From: Adiantum capillus-veneris | Taxonomy: Eukaryota; Streptophyta; Polypodiopsida; Polypodiales; Pteridaceae | Assembly (NCBI GenBank): GCA_014529385.2 | Contig: CM043951.1 | Span: 108,486,469-108,550,468 of the forward strand | Reading direction: 5' to 3' | Length of the DNA: 64,000 nt | In this document: in pieces, positions 1 to 10,620 of the stretch | Numbering within the stretch: the stretch's first letter is position 1 | How the letters are laid out: the number at the start of each line of letters is the position of its first letter | The notes under the pieces: model-generated | The model's database searches: none | Told to the model about the DNA's origin: nothing | The model's input: only the letters and a program-made list of their open reading frames with translations | Position numbers and translations under genes: made by a program

Positions 1-565
1 GTGTTATCGAAGATTATGTTTGGTTGTTGTGGGTCTGTTATGGACAGCCGCCTATGTAAGAAAGGTTGTGGGAAGAAGTTGAGGCGGTTATATTGTCAGA
101 TTGAGTACTTTGTGGTTATGTATGGATATGCGGTCAATGTATTTTGGAAAACTGTAGCCTTTGTGAGGGTCGAGTGAGGTTTTTTGAAGCCTTGCCTTGG
201 GAGCTTTGGTACCTTGGCAAGGTGGATTGGGTACTGGAGCGAACCCCCGACTAGCCCCGCGAAAGACAGCATATGTCGTTTACGACTATGGGAAGACGGT
301 GGATGTATGGATATGTGGTACAGGACAGCGTATGGATTGCATTTGCATACAGGTCCATGTGGACATTGTTTTAGAGTATTTATGCATAGTACTGAGTCAG
401 TTTGTGGCAAAGTGAGTCAGTGGATTTTCCCTTGGCAGTGAGAGATTTTCTGTCAGTGTTTATGAGCACTTTGGTTGAGATTGTCACTTGAGATATTGTC
501 CAAATACAAACGAAACTCTGCCAAAATTTTGTCAAAATCCTTTGGAAGAAATTGAGAGAGTGAAG
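1..565 (+). mobile_element. copia-1 5' untranslated leader (possibly with LTR end)
   Basis: This stretch precedes the copia-1 gag start. Positions about 150-290 resemble the leader of the unrelated copia-3 copy read on the minus strand from 46,000 to 45,850; both carry GAGGGTCGAGTGAGGTTTT followed by a diverged GGAGCGA-CC motif. A second match (GAAACTCTG) lies just before both gag genes. Because the copia-3 equivalent lies between its primer site and gag, I read this as leader rather than LTR. The 5' LTR is probably outside the window, although position 2 begins TGTTAT, which could be an LTR start. No clear primer-binding site is visible. Confidence 0.5.
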
Positions 566-2770
566 ATGGTAGAAAGTTCAACTCAAGTCACACAGATTGT
601 TGGAGAGAAGCTAACCAAAGAGAACTACAGCATATGATCTTACAAGATGGAGAACTTTATCATGGGCAAAGGTTTATGGGATTATATTACAGGTGAACAA
701 GAGTGTCCCGAGGTTGGTTTGGAACCAAATAGAGAGAATGTTGAAGCACATAAAACATGGCAAGCAGGAGTAGAAGCTTACAAGAAGTGGATCGAGAATT
801 CAAGGAAAGTGATGCATTGGATTTCACTATGCATTAGTGACTTCTTTATACCACATGTGAAGAAGGCTCAATCTCCAAAGGAAGCATGGGAGATACTAGC
901 AAGAATGAACAGCTCCAATACAGAACCACGAAAAGTTCACTTGAAGCAAAGGTTACATTGTGTATGGCGAGGAAATAGATCCATATCAGATTATATGACA
1001 GAGATAAAGCAAATATAGGAAGATCTTGCGAGCATTAATGTTGAAGTTCTAGATGATGACTTAGTTTCAGTGACATTGAATGGTTTGAGACCGGAATACA
1101 AGTCATTGGATACATCTATATCTGTTCGAGGACACATGCCTGATTTTGAAGAGTTAGTAAACCTTTGTTTGCAAGAAGAGGTGAAGTTATGCAAGTCAGG
1201 TCCTTCTACATCAAATAACAATTCCAGAGATCAGGTTTTTTACTCTAGAGGTCGTGGAAACAATAGAGGTGGAAGAGGAAACTATGGTCGTGGAAACAAT
1301 GTTAGAAGAGGTCAATGGCAAAACCAACAAAGTTAAAGTTACAATGATTATAGCCAAAGAGGCAGGGGGAGAGCCCGAACTCGTGGACGTGGAGGTGGAC
1401 GATTTGTACATCCTCAAAGAGATGGATATTGTAACAGATGTGGCATTTATGGTCACTTTGAAAGAGAATGTTACACAAGGCTAAATCAAAATCGTGATCG
1501 TGGTGGAAGAGGCCGAGGTTATGACAGACATGGAGGAAACTTTGTTGGATACAATCCTCATGATCAAAATATATATGACAATAGGTCGAGTGGACATTTA
1601 TTTCCTATGGAGCATGTTGTTGGAAGCATGGTGGAACCACATCATACAGATGATTGGTATTTAGATAGTGGTGCCACAAATCATATGACATATCATGGTG
1701 AATGGTTTGACAGAAAAGAGAAGTTAGAAGAGGATGAGTTTGACGCTACAGGTGATGATACTATGCATCGGATTACACATGTTGGTTCAGTTCCATTGCT
1801 AGAAAAAGACGGGACATACAACACATTGGGAGATGTTCTATATGTGCCTTCAATCATAAAGAATTTAGTATCAGTTGGACAAATGACAGATCAAGGGTTG
1901 TAATTCCGTTTTAATCGTTATGGATGCTTCATAGAGGAGTTTCACAAAGGCAGACCAGGAAAGATATTGGCACGTGGAAGAAATAAAGGTCGCTTCTTCT
2001 CATTGGAAGATGGAGATCCATGTTTACACAGTGGTATGTATGCAAACAAATCAAGCACTCAAGATGATTGGGCAAATTTATGGCATAAGAGAATTGGTCA
2101 TGTCAATTTTAGAAGACTAAAGCATATGCAATCAAATCAAATTGTACGTGGATTACCAAAGTTTGGCAGATTGAATTTTGATCATGTTTGTGAAGCTTGT
2201 CAATTTGGAAAGCAATTTCGTTTACCATTTCCAAAGAGGGGGAGAATTAGCCAAAGTCCTTTGGAAATTGTTCATTCAGATATTTGGGGACCTTGTGATC
2301 ATGCTACACCAAATGGTTGTCGATATTTTATCACATTCACAGATGATTACAGCAGAATGACATGGGTTTACTTTCTAAAGGCAAAGTCAGAGGCATTTGA
2401 GGTATTCTTGGAGTTCAAAGTTATGGTTGAAAAAGAGAACGGTTGTCAAATTAAATGCCTACGTACAGATGGAGGGGGAGATTACATGTCACACAGTTTT
2501 GCTGATTACTTACGTGAACAAGGCATAAGAAGACAGATTACTTGCAGATACACACCACAACAAAATGGAGTTGTTGAGAGAAAGAATAGAGTCATAGCAG
2601 AGATTTCAAGAGCCATGATGAATGAGATGAATATGCCATTAACATATTGGGCTGAAGCGGTTCATACAGCAGTACACATTATGAATCGAACACCAACAGC
2701 TGCCATTCATGAAATTTCACCTTATGAGAGACTTTATATTATGGGATCAAGCCAACAGTTTCCTACATGA
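566..2770 (+). pseudogene. copia-1 gag, protease and integrase (disrupted)
   Basis: First part of a Ty1/copia polyprotein. The frame starts at ATG 566 and runs to 2,770 with in-frame stops at 635 (TGA where Trp is expected), 1,016, 1,334 and 1,901. In order it shows a gag capsid region, an Arg/Gly-rich stretch, a CCHC zinc knuckle (CNRCGIYGHFEREC, about 1,430-1,475), protease active site DSGA (about 1,660-1,672), the GAG-pre-integrase motif LWHKRIGH, the integrase HHCC zinc motif and the core (HSDIWGP, LRTDGGGDY, NGVVERKNR, so DDE is present). A one-base shift near 2,740 moves the rest into another frame at 2,767. Only four stops and one frameshift suggest moderate age. Gene order protease-integrase-RT places it in copia, not gypsy. 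Confidence 0.9.
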
Positions 2771-4938
2771 GAGTTTTTGGATGTATTTGCTATGTTCATG
2801 TGCCAAATGAAGCAAGAAAGAAGATGGAGCCAAAGGCAGTGAAGTGTATATTCTTGGGCTACCCAGTTGAAAAGAAAGGTTACAAGTGCTATGATCCTAC
2901 GACAAGAAAAGTTTATGTCAGTAGAGATGTCAGATTTTGTGAGCATGAACCATGGTATAAACCAAAGCCAGTGATGATAGAAGATGAGTATGAAGAGCAA
3001 GAGAATGTGCATCATGTTGTTGATAAGCCAGGACCATCAACAAGAACTATTTCAGGACCACATATGGCAGAGGAGAGTACAGGAAGTGTCAACCCATGGA
3101 GCGGTCGTTTGCGAGATAAGAAGCAAGACGAGAAAGGCAAGAAGAAAATGGTTGAAGAGAGTTCTGGAGATGAAAGCCTCAATGAAGATCATGATTTACC
3201 ACATTTGAGGACACCTGGCAGTAAGCATATTGAGAAATATGTACCCCCATATGCAAGAGTTGAAGAGAAGAGTGCACCACAATTGAGAAGATCAGAGAGG
3301 GTGCGTTATCCAGTTGATAGATTGACATACAATGGTTACATGCTTACACATTATGCATACATGGTTTCATGTGTGCAACATAAAGAGCCTACATGTTTTC
3401 AAGAGGCAATTGGAAAATCAGAATGGGAGTCAGCTATGGATGATGAGATGGATGCTCTTGTGAAGAATGACACTTGGGATTTGGTTCGCTTGCCAAGTGG
3501 AAAGAAAACAATTGGTTCAAAATGGGTATACAAAGTCAAGTGCAAGTCAGATGGTAGTGTGGAAAGATACAAAGCGAGGCTTGTTGCTAAAGGTTATGCA
3601 CAAACAAAAGGTCTTGATTATGATGAGACATTTAGTCCAGTTGCAAAGATGACAACAGTCAGATTGGTGATAGCAATGGCAAGTATGTTCGGTTGGAAGT
3701 TACGGCAAATGGATGTGGATAATGCATTCTTGAATGGTGACTTGGAAGAAGAAGTTTATATGATACAGCCAAAGGGTTATCAACATCCAGAGTTTCCATA
3801 TTATGTGTGTAAGTTGAAGAAAGAATTGTATGGTTTGAAGCAAGCATCTAGAGCTTGGTGTGAAAAGATAACCAGATTCTTGAAGAAGATTGGATTTAAA
3901 CAATCTACTGCTGATCACTCATTATTTTTGAAGCATGTTGATGGAGAGATCGTCGTTATTGTTATCTATGTTGATGACTTGATTCTCACTGGAAGTCATG
4001 CTGAGCAAATTTTGCATGTCAAGAAGAGTTTGTTGAGAGAATTCAACATGAAGGACCTTGGTGAGTTGAGATATTTCTTGGGAATTGAAATTGTCAATAC
4101 TTTATCAGGAATTTGGATGATACAAAGACAATACGCGTTGGATATGCTTGAGAAGTATGGAATGACAGCGTGCAAACCGGTTGATACACCTCTTGATCAA
4201 AATGTGAAGTTGTTTGATGATGGACATTACATTGAGGATGTCACTATGTATCGCAAGATGGTTGGAAGCCTTATTTACTTGACAATAACAAGGCCAGATT
4301 TGAGTTATGCAGTGGGTGTTGTGAGTCAATTCATGCAAAATCCATGTAAAAGTCATCTTGATGCAGTGAGACGGATTATGAGATATGTGAAAGCCACTGT
4401 CAGTTATGGAATGTTTTATGAAAAGAATGGGAAGCTTTGTCTTTATGGTTACACAGATGCAGATTGGGCAGGAGATTTTATGGATATAAGATCTACAAGT
4501 GGTTATGCATTTTCCATTGGCAATGGTATGATAAGTTGGAGTAGCAAGAAGCAATCAACTGTAGCATTATCAAGTACAGAAGCTGAATATCGTGGAGCAG
4601 CTTTGGCAGCATGTGAAGAGTCATGGTTGAGAGTACTTATGGTAGACTTTGGTTTTGACTATCTTGATAGTGTCATTATATATTGTGACAATATTAGCAG
4701 CATCATGTTGGCAAAGAATCCAGTCTACCATGCTCGCACTAAACACATTGAGGTACATTATCACTTCATTAGAGAAAAAGTTTTGGCAAATAAGATTGAT
4801 TTGGTGTATGTGAAGACAAATGATCAAGTTGCGGATATATTCACAAAAGCTCTTGGAAAGGAGAAGTTTTACTACTTTCGTGAAGCATTGGGAATCCATC
4901 ATATGCAAGCTCACTCTGAGCTTGAGGGGGAGTGTTAA
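2767..4938 (+). CDS. copia-1 reverse transcriptase and RNase H (open frame)
   Basis: A 723-codon open frame continuing the copia-1 polyprotein after the frameshift. The first part ends the integrase C-terminal region (MRVFGCICYVHVP). The RT follows from about residue 220, with TWDLVRLP, RYKARLVAKGY, MDVDNAFLNGDL and the catalytic YVDD at about codon 405. RNase H follows, with YTDADWAGD, SSTEAEYRG, YCDN and HIEVHYHFIREK, so its acidic residues appear intact. It ends at the polypurine tract. The ATG at 2,767 is internal to the ancestral polyprotein and is not a real translation start. Length and motif order are normal for copia pol. Confidence 0.9.
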   Translation: MRVFGCICYVHVPNEARKKMEPKAVKCIFLGYPVEKKGYKCYDPTTRKVYVSRDVRFCEHEPWYKPKPVMIEDEYEEQENVHHVVDKPGPSTRTISGPHMAEESTGSVNPWSGRLRDKKQDEKGKKKMVEESSGDESLNEDHDLPHLRTPGSKHIEKYVPPYARVEEKSAPQLRRSERVRYPVDRLTYNGYMLTHYAYMVSCVQHKEPTCFQEAIGKSEWESAMDDEMDALVKNDTWDLVRLPSGKKTIGSKWVYKVKCKSDGSVERYKARLVAKGYAQTKGLDYDETFSPVAKMTTVRLVIAMASMFGWKLRQMDVDNAFLNGDLEEEVYMIQPKGYQHPEFPYYVCKLKKELYGLKQASRAWCEKITRFLKKIGFKQSTADHSLFLKHVDGEIVVIVIYVDDLILTGSHAEQILHVKKSLLREFNMKDLGELRYFLGIEIVNTLSGIWMIQRQYALDMLEKYGMTACKPVDTPLDQNVKLFDDGHYIEDVTMYRKMVGSLIYLTITRPDLSYAVGVVSQFMQNPCKSHLDAVRRIMRYVKATVSYGMFYEKNGKLCLYGYTDADWAGDFMDIRSTSGYAFSIGNGMISWSSKKQSTVALSSTEAEYRGAALAACEESWLRVLMVDFGFDYLDSVIIYCDNISSIMLAKNPVYHARTKHIEVHYHFIREKVLANKIDLVYVKTNDQVADIFTKALGKEKFYYFREALGIHHMQAHSELEGEC

Positions 4939-5060
4939 AGAATATGATGTTAAAGAATATGTCCATTGTGCTATGGGCGGCTAGACACTCACTATACTAT
5001 GTTGTAAATATACTTTGGATAATAGTTCAAAAGAGAAGAAGAGAAGAGCAGCTCGTTGAA
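4922..5060 (+). mobile_element. copia-1 polypurine tract and start of 3' LTR
   Basis: A purine run GAGGGGGAG sits directly before TGTTAAAGAATATG at 4,932, the expected polypurine tract plus TG start of a 3' LTR; it overlaps the last pol codons. The first 15 bases of the LTR are duplicated in tandem (TGTTAAAGAATATGA then TGTTAAAGAATATGT). Recognisable LTR-type sequence fades at about 5,060, where GT and CT simple repeats begin. No CA end or target duplication is seen, so the 3' LTR appears truncated or overgrown by microsatellites. Confidence 0.6.
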
Positions 5061-5169
5061 TGGCTGCTGCAGGGTAACGATTGTGTGTGTGTGTCTCAAT
5101 GTGTGTTGGTGTGTGTGTGTAGTCTTCTTTCCTACCTTCTCCATCACCTGCGCACTCTACATCTCTCTC

Positions 5170-5209
5170 TATTCCTCTCTCTCACCTCATGTCCTCCATG
5201 CTCCTACAC

Positions 5210-5254
<45 letters not shown>

Positions 5255-5290
5255 CACACAGCCAATGATTTGGCGCTCATAGCAATATGT

Positions 5291-5346
<56 letters not shown>

Positions 5347-5380
5347 CACACAGCCAATGATTTGGCACTCATACCAATGT

Positions 5381-5434
<54 letters not shown>

Positions 5435-5742
5435 ATTCACTGTAGAGCACTCAAGACTATTCTAGCATGACATGGGAGACGTCTAGTACGACTATTTACA
5501 GAGACGAACATTGATGATGCTCTTCAGTGCATGGATCTTTCTCGGACAATGCCAAGCATCGAACAATGTCCAATGCCGTGCATCCATGGGCATTGACGAT
5601 GATGATGATGATAATGATGTTAGTTTTTCACTTTACGTCCAACTGCTGCGATAAAAAAAGATAGCGAACGTTGAAAAAACAGTGGAGGTCGCATTTTTTG
5701 ACGCATGTCTCCTTCACTCCTTTTGTGCTAGCAACACCTATC

Positions 5743-5818
<76 letters not shown>

Positions 5819-5933
5819 CTCACTGTTGTCTCGTCGAGCAACCAAAGTACGGAGGTTGGGTTTTATTGCCTTATCCCTGTCTGCATCGGGTGTGACTTGG
5901 CCCTTATTTTGAGCTTTGGGGCTCACATTATTG

Positions 5934-6001
<68 letters not shown>

Positions 6002-6102
6002 TCATGTCTCTCCCCTCTTGTCCTCCATGCTCCTACATCTGAGTCCTCTCTCTCCTTCTCTACATGGACACACAGCCAATGATTTGGTGCTCCTTGCAAT
6101 GT

Positions 6103-6170
<68 letters not shown>

Positions 6171-6376
6171 CCCTAATCCATTGAGAGTGCTCAGGACTAT
6201 TCTAGCATGACATGGGAGACGTCTAGTACGACTATTTACAGAGACGGACATTGATGATGCTCTTCAGCGCATCGATGCAATACTTTCTCGGACAATACCT
6301 GGCATCGAACAATGCCTGATGCCGTGCATCACGGCATCCTTGGGCATTGATGATGATGATGATGATGATAATGATT
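5170..6376. repeat. segmental duplication carrying CT microsatellites
   Basis: Two direct copies of one unit: about 5,170-5,622 and 5,998-6,376. Each has GTCCTCCATGCTCCTACA, a CT run, CATGGACACACAGCCAATG, a second CT run, CATGACATGGGAGACGTC, an identical tract GTACGACTATTTACAGAGAC and a (GAT)n tail. In the first copy the piece with the ACACAGCCAATGATTTGG core is itself duplicated (5,248 and 5,340). Perfect CT/TC runs occupy roughly 5,213-5,248, 5,291-5,340, 5,382-5,433, 5,749-5,815, 5,936-5,999 and 6,103-6,167. Any Ser-Leu open frames here are translations of the CT runs and are not genes. Confidence 0.85.
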
Positions 6377-6903
6377 TTAGCTTTAACTTTACTTCATTTT
6401 TATTTTGTAATCAAACATTGTATTAGATCCACCAAGATGAGTTTGGTCTCATAGGTCATTTTGGCCCTTGGCCGACATTTAATATAACATTTCGTCTCGT
6501 TTCATTCTCCCCTCATTCTGTCTTCCACGCTCCTGCCTCTACACATGAGTGCTCTCTATCTATCTATCTCTTTATATATATATATATATATATATTCCTC
6601 TTCCACGGGCTTCTCATCTCCAACAACGCAATAGGGGCGATCTTGATCTGGCATGGTCGATTCTGTGCATTGAAGAAGCAAGGACCATTTTGGTAGTTTG
6701 GGATCTACCCTTGCTCCGGATGTGCTAAAAACAGCTTTCCTCTTGGGCATCGTACCTTGGAATGCATCGATTGCGGCATATGCCCACAGGTTGTCCATCG
6801 TGGGCATTATGAAAGGAGTGGAGGAGGGTATCGGGTTGGTAGTCCCACTATCCACGGCTGGATGGGGCCGCTATGAAGGCTAGGCAGATACATGGCGTTG
6901 CTA

Positions 6904-6945
<42 letters not shown>

Positions 6946-7448
6946 CACAGACACGGATATTCACAATGTCCACATTAAGCTCTGTATTGCATGATACCCA
7001 CATTGAACTTTGTATTGCGTGCCAAAAACACCAGTGTTGATTTACATCTCTCTCTCTCTCTCTCTCTCTCCGACTGGCTATTGATCAGTCGTCGGTGGAA
7101 CCTCCTGCACTGTGAGGCAGTGACGCTTATGCCTGAATATGTGTGCAAGCTATGCCTTAAATGCGTGTTAGACAACAGGTTGGCGGGTGCTGGTGGACAG
7201 GCCCCACGTATGGCGATAAGGTATAAAGTGCGAGCCTGAGAGACTTTGCCGGTTTCCCAGCCGTTCGAGAGGGAGGTAGTAGGAAGAGGGAAATTTGTGA
7301 TGCCTGAGCAGGCTCGACACCAAATAGTGAAGTCGTGGATGAGAGAGAGAGAGAGAGAGAGAGAATAAGAAATGAAATGAAATGCTATATTAACCGGCCA
7401 ATGAGAGCAAACAGATACAATCACCAACTTGGTGGATCTAATACTATG

Positions 7449-7498
<50 letters not shown>

Positions 7499-7994
7499 AG
7501 CCAGATCTTGGTACGGGACACTGCATGTGTGATCAAGGACGTCTACGTCGACGGTTGGAGAACTTATACTGCTGCGCCATAGCTAGATCCCTCTGTGGAT
7601 CGCTCCCTGCAACTGTGAGAGATGTTGGGTGCCGCCTCTGCTCTACTGATGGCTGCTGAGGAGAAGGTGCTCTTCATAGGCTTGAGAGCCTTCTCGTGAG
7701 GTGCCGATGGCAATGATGAGAAATTAGTGCCATGAGGCATGTGTGAGGTGACGTTAGGCAATGAGGAGAGATCAAGGGCGTCATGAGCCTGCCATATTGA
7801 GGTGTTAAGAGCTAGCATACACGTCAGGTGACGACCGTAATGAGCAAGCCACCATGCAGCAGTCACCAAGAAGTGACAACGGCAAGGAATAGAGGCGCAA
7901 TATTAAGGCATACATGACAGTCAATTGGGTAGTCAGTACAGACGTGCAGGTCATTGCTTTCACGAAGCTCGCCTTGGGACTAAATAACACATAG
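6377..7994. other. intergenic, microsatellite-rich, no gene recognised
   Basis: Contains a short TA run (about 6,571-6,594), CT runs at about 6,906-6,943 and 7,048-7,070, and GA runs at about 7,340-7,364 and 7,460-7,497, the last preceded by a GC alternation. Open frames of 60-180 codons cross these repeats on both strands, but none shows a recognisable domain or sensible composition. The non-repeat part of 6,600-6,855 on the minus strand is open for 99 codons (with TMDNLWAYAAIDAFQG), which I do not recognise. Confidence 0.5.
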
Positions 7995-8375
7995 TATTAA
8001 TGAGGGGGGAGTAAGGGGATCGAGGACAGAGAAGTGCGCGCACGAAAATCAGAGAGGTTGCAGTCGTAGATGGACACTTAAAAACTAAACCCGACCACAT
8101 ATTAAACCCGGGCAACGTCTATGTTTTAAATATAAAACTTCAAAAACCTGGGCCATGGGTACAACATGTGTGCGCGGGTGGGATGGTTACCCCATGCGTC
8201 ACGATCTGGGCGACAAGGCCCTGGGTTCAAATCGAGTCGTCGCTCGGGTTCTTTTTCGCGTCGACTTGCCGTGCGTCCGGGTTTAATCTGCCTCGGGCTC
8301 CCCGCATCCACTTTCGCGCCTTCGATCCCCTTACCTCCCCCTCTTTAATGTTATGTGTCACTTAGTGTCGTGGCG
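7995..8375 (+). repeat. SINE-like repeat, copy A (tRNA-derived)
   Basis: A tRNA-like head starts near 8,175 (GGGTGGGATGGTTACCCCATG) and has an RNA polymerase III B-box-like GGGTTCAAATC at 8,223-8,233, about 48 bases downstream. The body has GTCCGGGTTTAATCTGCCTCGGG and ends near CACTTAGTG. The whole arrangement recurs at 25,961-26,165 with the same spacing and diverged sequence. Similarity also continues upstream of the head (AAGGGGATC, ACGAAAA, AAACTAAACC), so the repeat may be a SINE embedded in a longer dispersed unit. A functional tRNA gene is unlikely: no cloverleaf with a 3' acceptor pairing is apparent. Confidence 0.65.
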
Positions 8376-8649
8376 AAGCCCGGGTGAAAACTTCATGTAC
8401 GTACATCTATCATCAGTGCAATGCATATATAGAGGCCATGATTCTCTCTCATGATTTCTCTCTCTATCCACTTAAATTACCAAGTCTTGTATGGATCCCC
8501 CATCGCCCTTGCATGAGCTCATTTAAAGCATGGCCGGTGGAAATGACCAAGCAACAACGTCTGAGCATGCAGACAACAAGCATCACGACAAAACTTTTGC
8601 ATCGCGTGCTTTCTCTTCACGGTGAATAAGTTTAACATCGTTAGACTTT

Positions 8650-9206
8650 CTAAAAGAAATGAAAGGGTCACGACGGCTTTCTAAATCAATGTCCGTTCGT
8701 TGTTTGTTTTCTTCCTCCTCGACTCCTCACTCCTTAGACCCGGGTAGCACCCAGCGGGAGTGGGGGGAGCAGGGTGAGCATATTCACCATTTTCAGAAAT
8801 TCCTAAAACTTCTGCACTAAAACCGAATTCACCCAATAACCCCACTATCATTCTCTGAAAAAGGGGGGGCATAAGCGAGGGTTACGGGAGAATTCTTCTC
8901 TCCTTGATCGCAGGGTAGCGGGAGCCAATGGCGAGGAAGCATTTTCGCTGGTTTTTTATGCCCTGGTCTTATCTGCGTTGCAATGATGCTGGGTGCGACT
9001 CGTTGGTGTCTCCCAATCCGTCCAATCCCCCCACTCACACGGGCGCAACCGGGCTCTTAGCCCGGACTGCCCGAGAGAGAGTGAGAGAGCGAGTGGTCAA
9101 ATAGAAAAGCATGAAAAGCAGGATGGGGCCAGGGGGGCTTGAGTCGCAATGGAGCAAACAAGCACTCTGGTTGTGTGTGTACACGTGTGTGTGTGTGTGA
9201 GAGAGA

Positions 9207-9243
<37 letters not shown>

Positions 9244-9290
9244 GAGAGAGAGAAGAGAGTTCTGGAATCGAGAGGCCCAGGTCTTGTGAC
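8650..9290 (-). repeat. dispersed repeat, partner of 53,579-53,900
   Basis: Read on the minus strand this begins GACCTGGGCCTCTCGATTCC, passes through CT, C and CA runs, then GTGCTTGTTTGCTCCATTG, CCCCATCCTGCTTTTCATGC and CTTTTCTATTTGACCA, and ends TAAGGAGTGAGGAGTCGAGG, then GAACGGACATTGAT. The same blocks in the same order occur on the plus strand at 53,579-53,900. The copies differ in simple-repeat content, and about 300 bases (8,760-9,080 here) are absent from the other. The family is not identified. Confidence 0.8.
9209..9242. repeat. 34-base G homopolymer
   Basis: An uninterrupted G run lies between a GT/GA repeat and GAGAGAGAAG. Its length may be unreliable in the assembly. It sits at the site where the 53.6-kb copy of the same dispersed repeat has only CT and CA repeats, so it arose inside a simple-repeat tract. 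Confidence 0.8.
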
Positions 9291-9917
9291 GACCATAATA
9301 ACACTCCTGACTTGTGGAAATTTCCAAAATACCCCTCAAATTTCTAAAACACCCCCAATATTTTGTAAAAAATTCCCAAAATGCCCTTCAATTTTTACAA
9401 AATTCCCAAAATACCCCTACTCGTCTACTACTAGATACTATTGGCTCATCTTTATTATATTCAATTTGTTCAACAGATAACCTCGAATCCAGTACTTTCC
9501 TCCTAAGGAGAACCTCATCTAAAATGAAGGCACGCTGCAGTTTCGAACCTGAGACAATGGGAGATTTGTCTCTTCACAAGCTCGTCTAACCAGATGCCTT
9601 CGCGCTCGACGTTGCAGTTGATGGGGATTTTTTTTTTTTTTTAAAGGCATGGGTTCCTTGCCCTACGTCATCCCGCCTTCGCTCTTGCTTCGTCCCTACT
9701 TCATCGTTGCCTCCTGCTTCATCGTAGCCTCCCCCTACCCCCTCCCCTCTTTCCATTTCTTTTCCTTTCAATTCTTGCGCAGCATCGTGCCTGCGAGCCC
9801 GTCCTACGACATGTTTGTCAGCGGGATATTTGACGATTCTTCTTAATAAAATCTTTAAAATGATTGGGTACCTATACTCAAGCCTGCAAGCTAGGTCCGA
9901 TCCAGGATGCAGGATGC

Positions 9918-9982
<65 letters not shown>

Positions 9983-10064
9983 GTGTCACACACACAATTC
10001 AATTCACATCAAAAAAATCTCTCCTTCTTTTTCTCTCTCTACCTTCGACCTCCCACCTGTCACA

Positions 10065-10096
<32 letters not shown>

Positions 10097-10349
10097 CTCT
10101 TCCTTCCTTCCTCCACGTGCTCAGATCCTTACCTTCATCCTCTTTTCTTTTGATGTCAAAAAGGGATACTTTCTAATTCAACCCTTATGCAAAATTGGCA
10201 GGACCTATTCTCGATTAATCCAGTTAGCATCTCCACAGATTCCATGTATTAGAGGTGCTTGCCAAAATTGGGACCGCCTACTCGTGAGATTAAAATTCTC
10301 AAATTTTTTTTTCGCTTTTCAAAAGAAGACTTATTATCTATCAATACAA
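9291..10349. other. intergenic, low-complexity pyrimidine-rich sequence
   Basis: Starts with AT-rich sequence punctuated by AATACCCC and ACCCCCAATATTTTG words, which recur at about 10,550-10,620 and 11,980. Then come a T run (about 9,629-9,642), CT-rich sequence 9,919-9,964 with CA repeats, and more CT at about 10,063-10,100. Pyrimidine-rich open frames here read as Ser/Leu/Pro runs and show no domain. No gene seen. Confidence 0.5.
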
Positions 10350-10620
10350 TAAATAAAAGATGCTAAAACTAGAATTTGAGTCGATTATGTAAACTTTGGA
10401 GATGAATTGCTTTACTATTTTCAGAAACAGATGCCCTTTTTTGTGAGGTAATTTGTGACGAATTACATGCTAAGCACTCAAAAACGGATCTCAATTGCCA
10501 AAAAGGAATAAATACTAGAAAATCTTGAACAATCCAACCAAAATAAATACAAGGGAATTTTTGAAATTTGAGGGGTATTTTGGGAATTTTCACAGATTAG
10601 TGGGGTATTTTCGTAATTTT
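10350..10620. repeat. dispersed AT-rich repeat, copy 1
   Basis: Shares an ordered set of blocks with 12,040-12,240 in direct orientation: an AGACTACAATTTGAG-like start, a GATTATG word, GATCTCAATTG(C/T)CAAAAAG, GAATAAA, then TC(T/G)(T/C)GAACAATCC(A/G)ACCAAA and ATACAA(A/G)G. Indels separate the blocks. No coding capacity recognised; probably an old non-autonomous element or intergenic duplication. Confidence 0.6.

Noticed and set aside
2-488. 5' LTR of copia-1 starting at position 2
   Set aside because: Begins TGTTAT, but the sequence does not match the 3' LTR start at 4,932 and part of it matches the leader of copia-3, so a leader is more likely.
5171-6251. Many open frames of Ser-Leu or Arg-Glu repeats
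   Set aside because: They are translations of CT/GA microsatellites open in several frames on both strands; no unique protein sequence of use remains.
6975-7526. 183-codon minus-strand open frame
   Set aside because: Composed of three CT-run translations joined by unrecognised sequence; the opposite strand is equally open.
8175-8260. tRNA gene
   Set aside because: A B-box-like motif is present, but no cloverleaf with paired acceptor stem; the same arrangement recurs at 25.96 kb with a long non-tRNA body, which fits a SINE.
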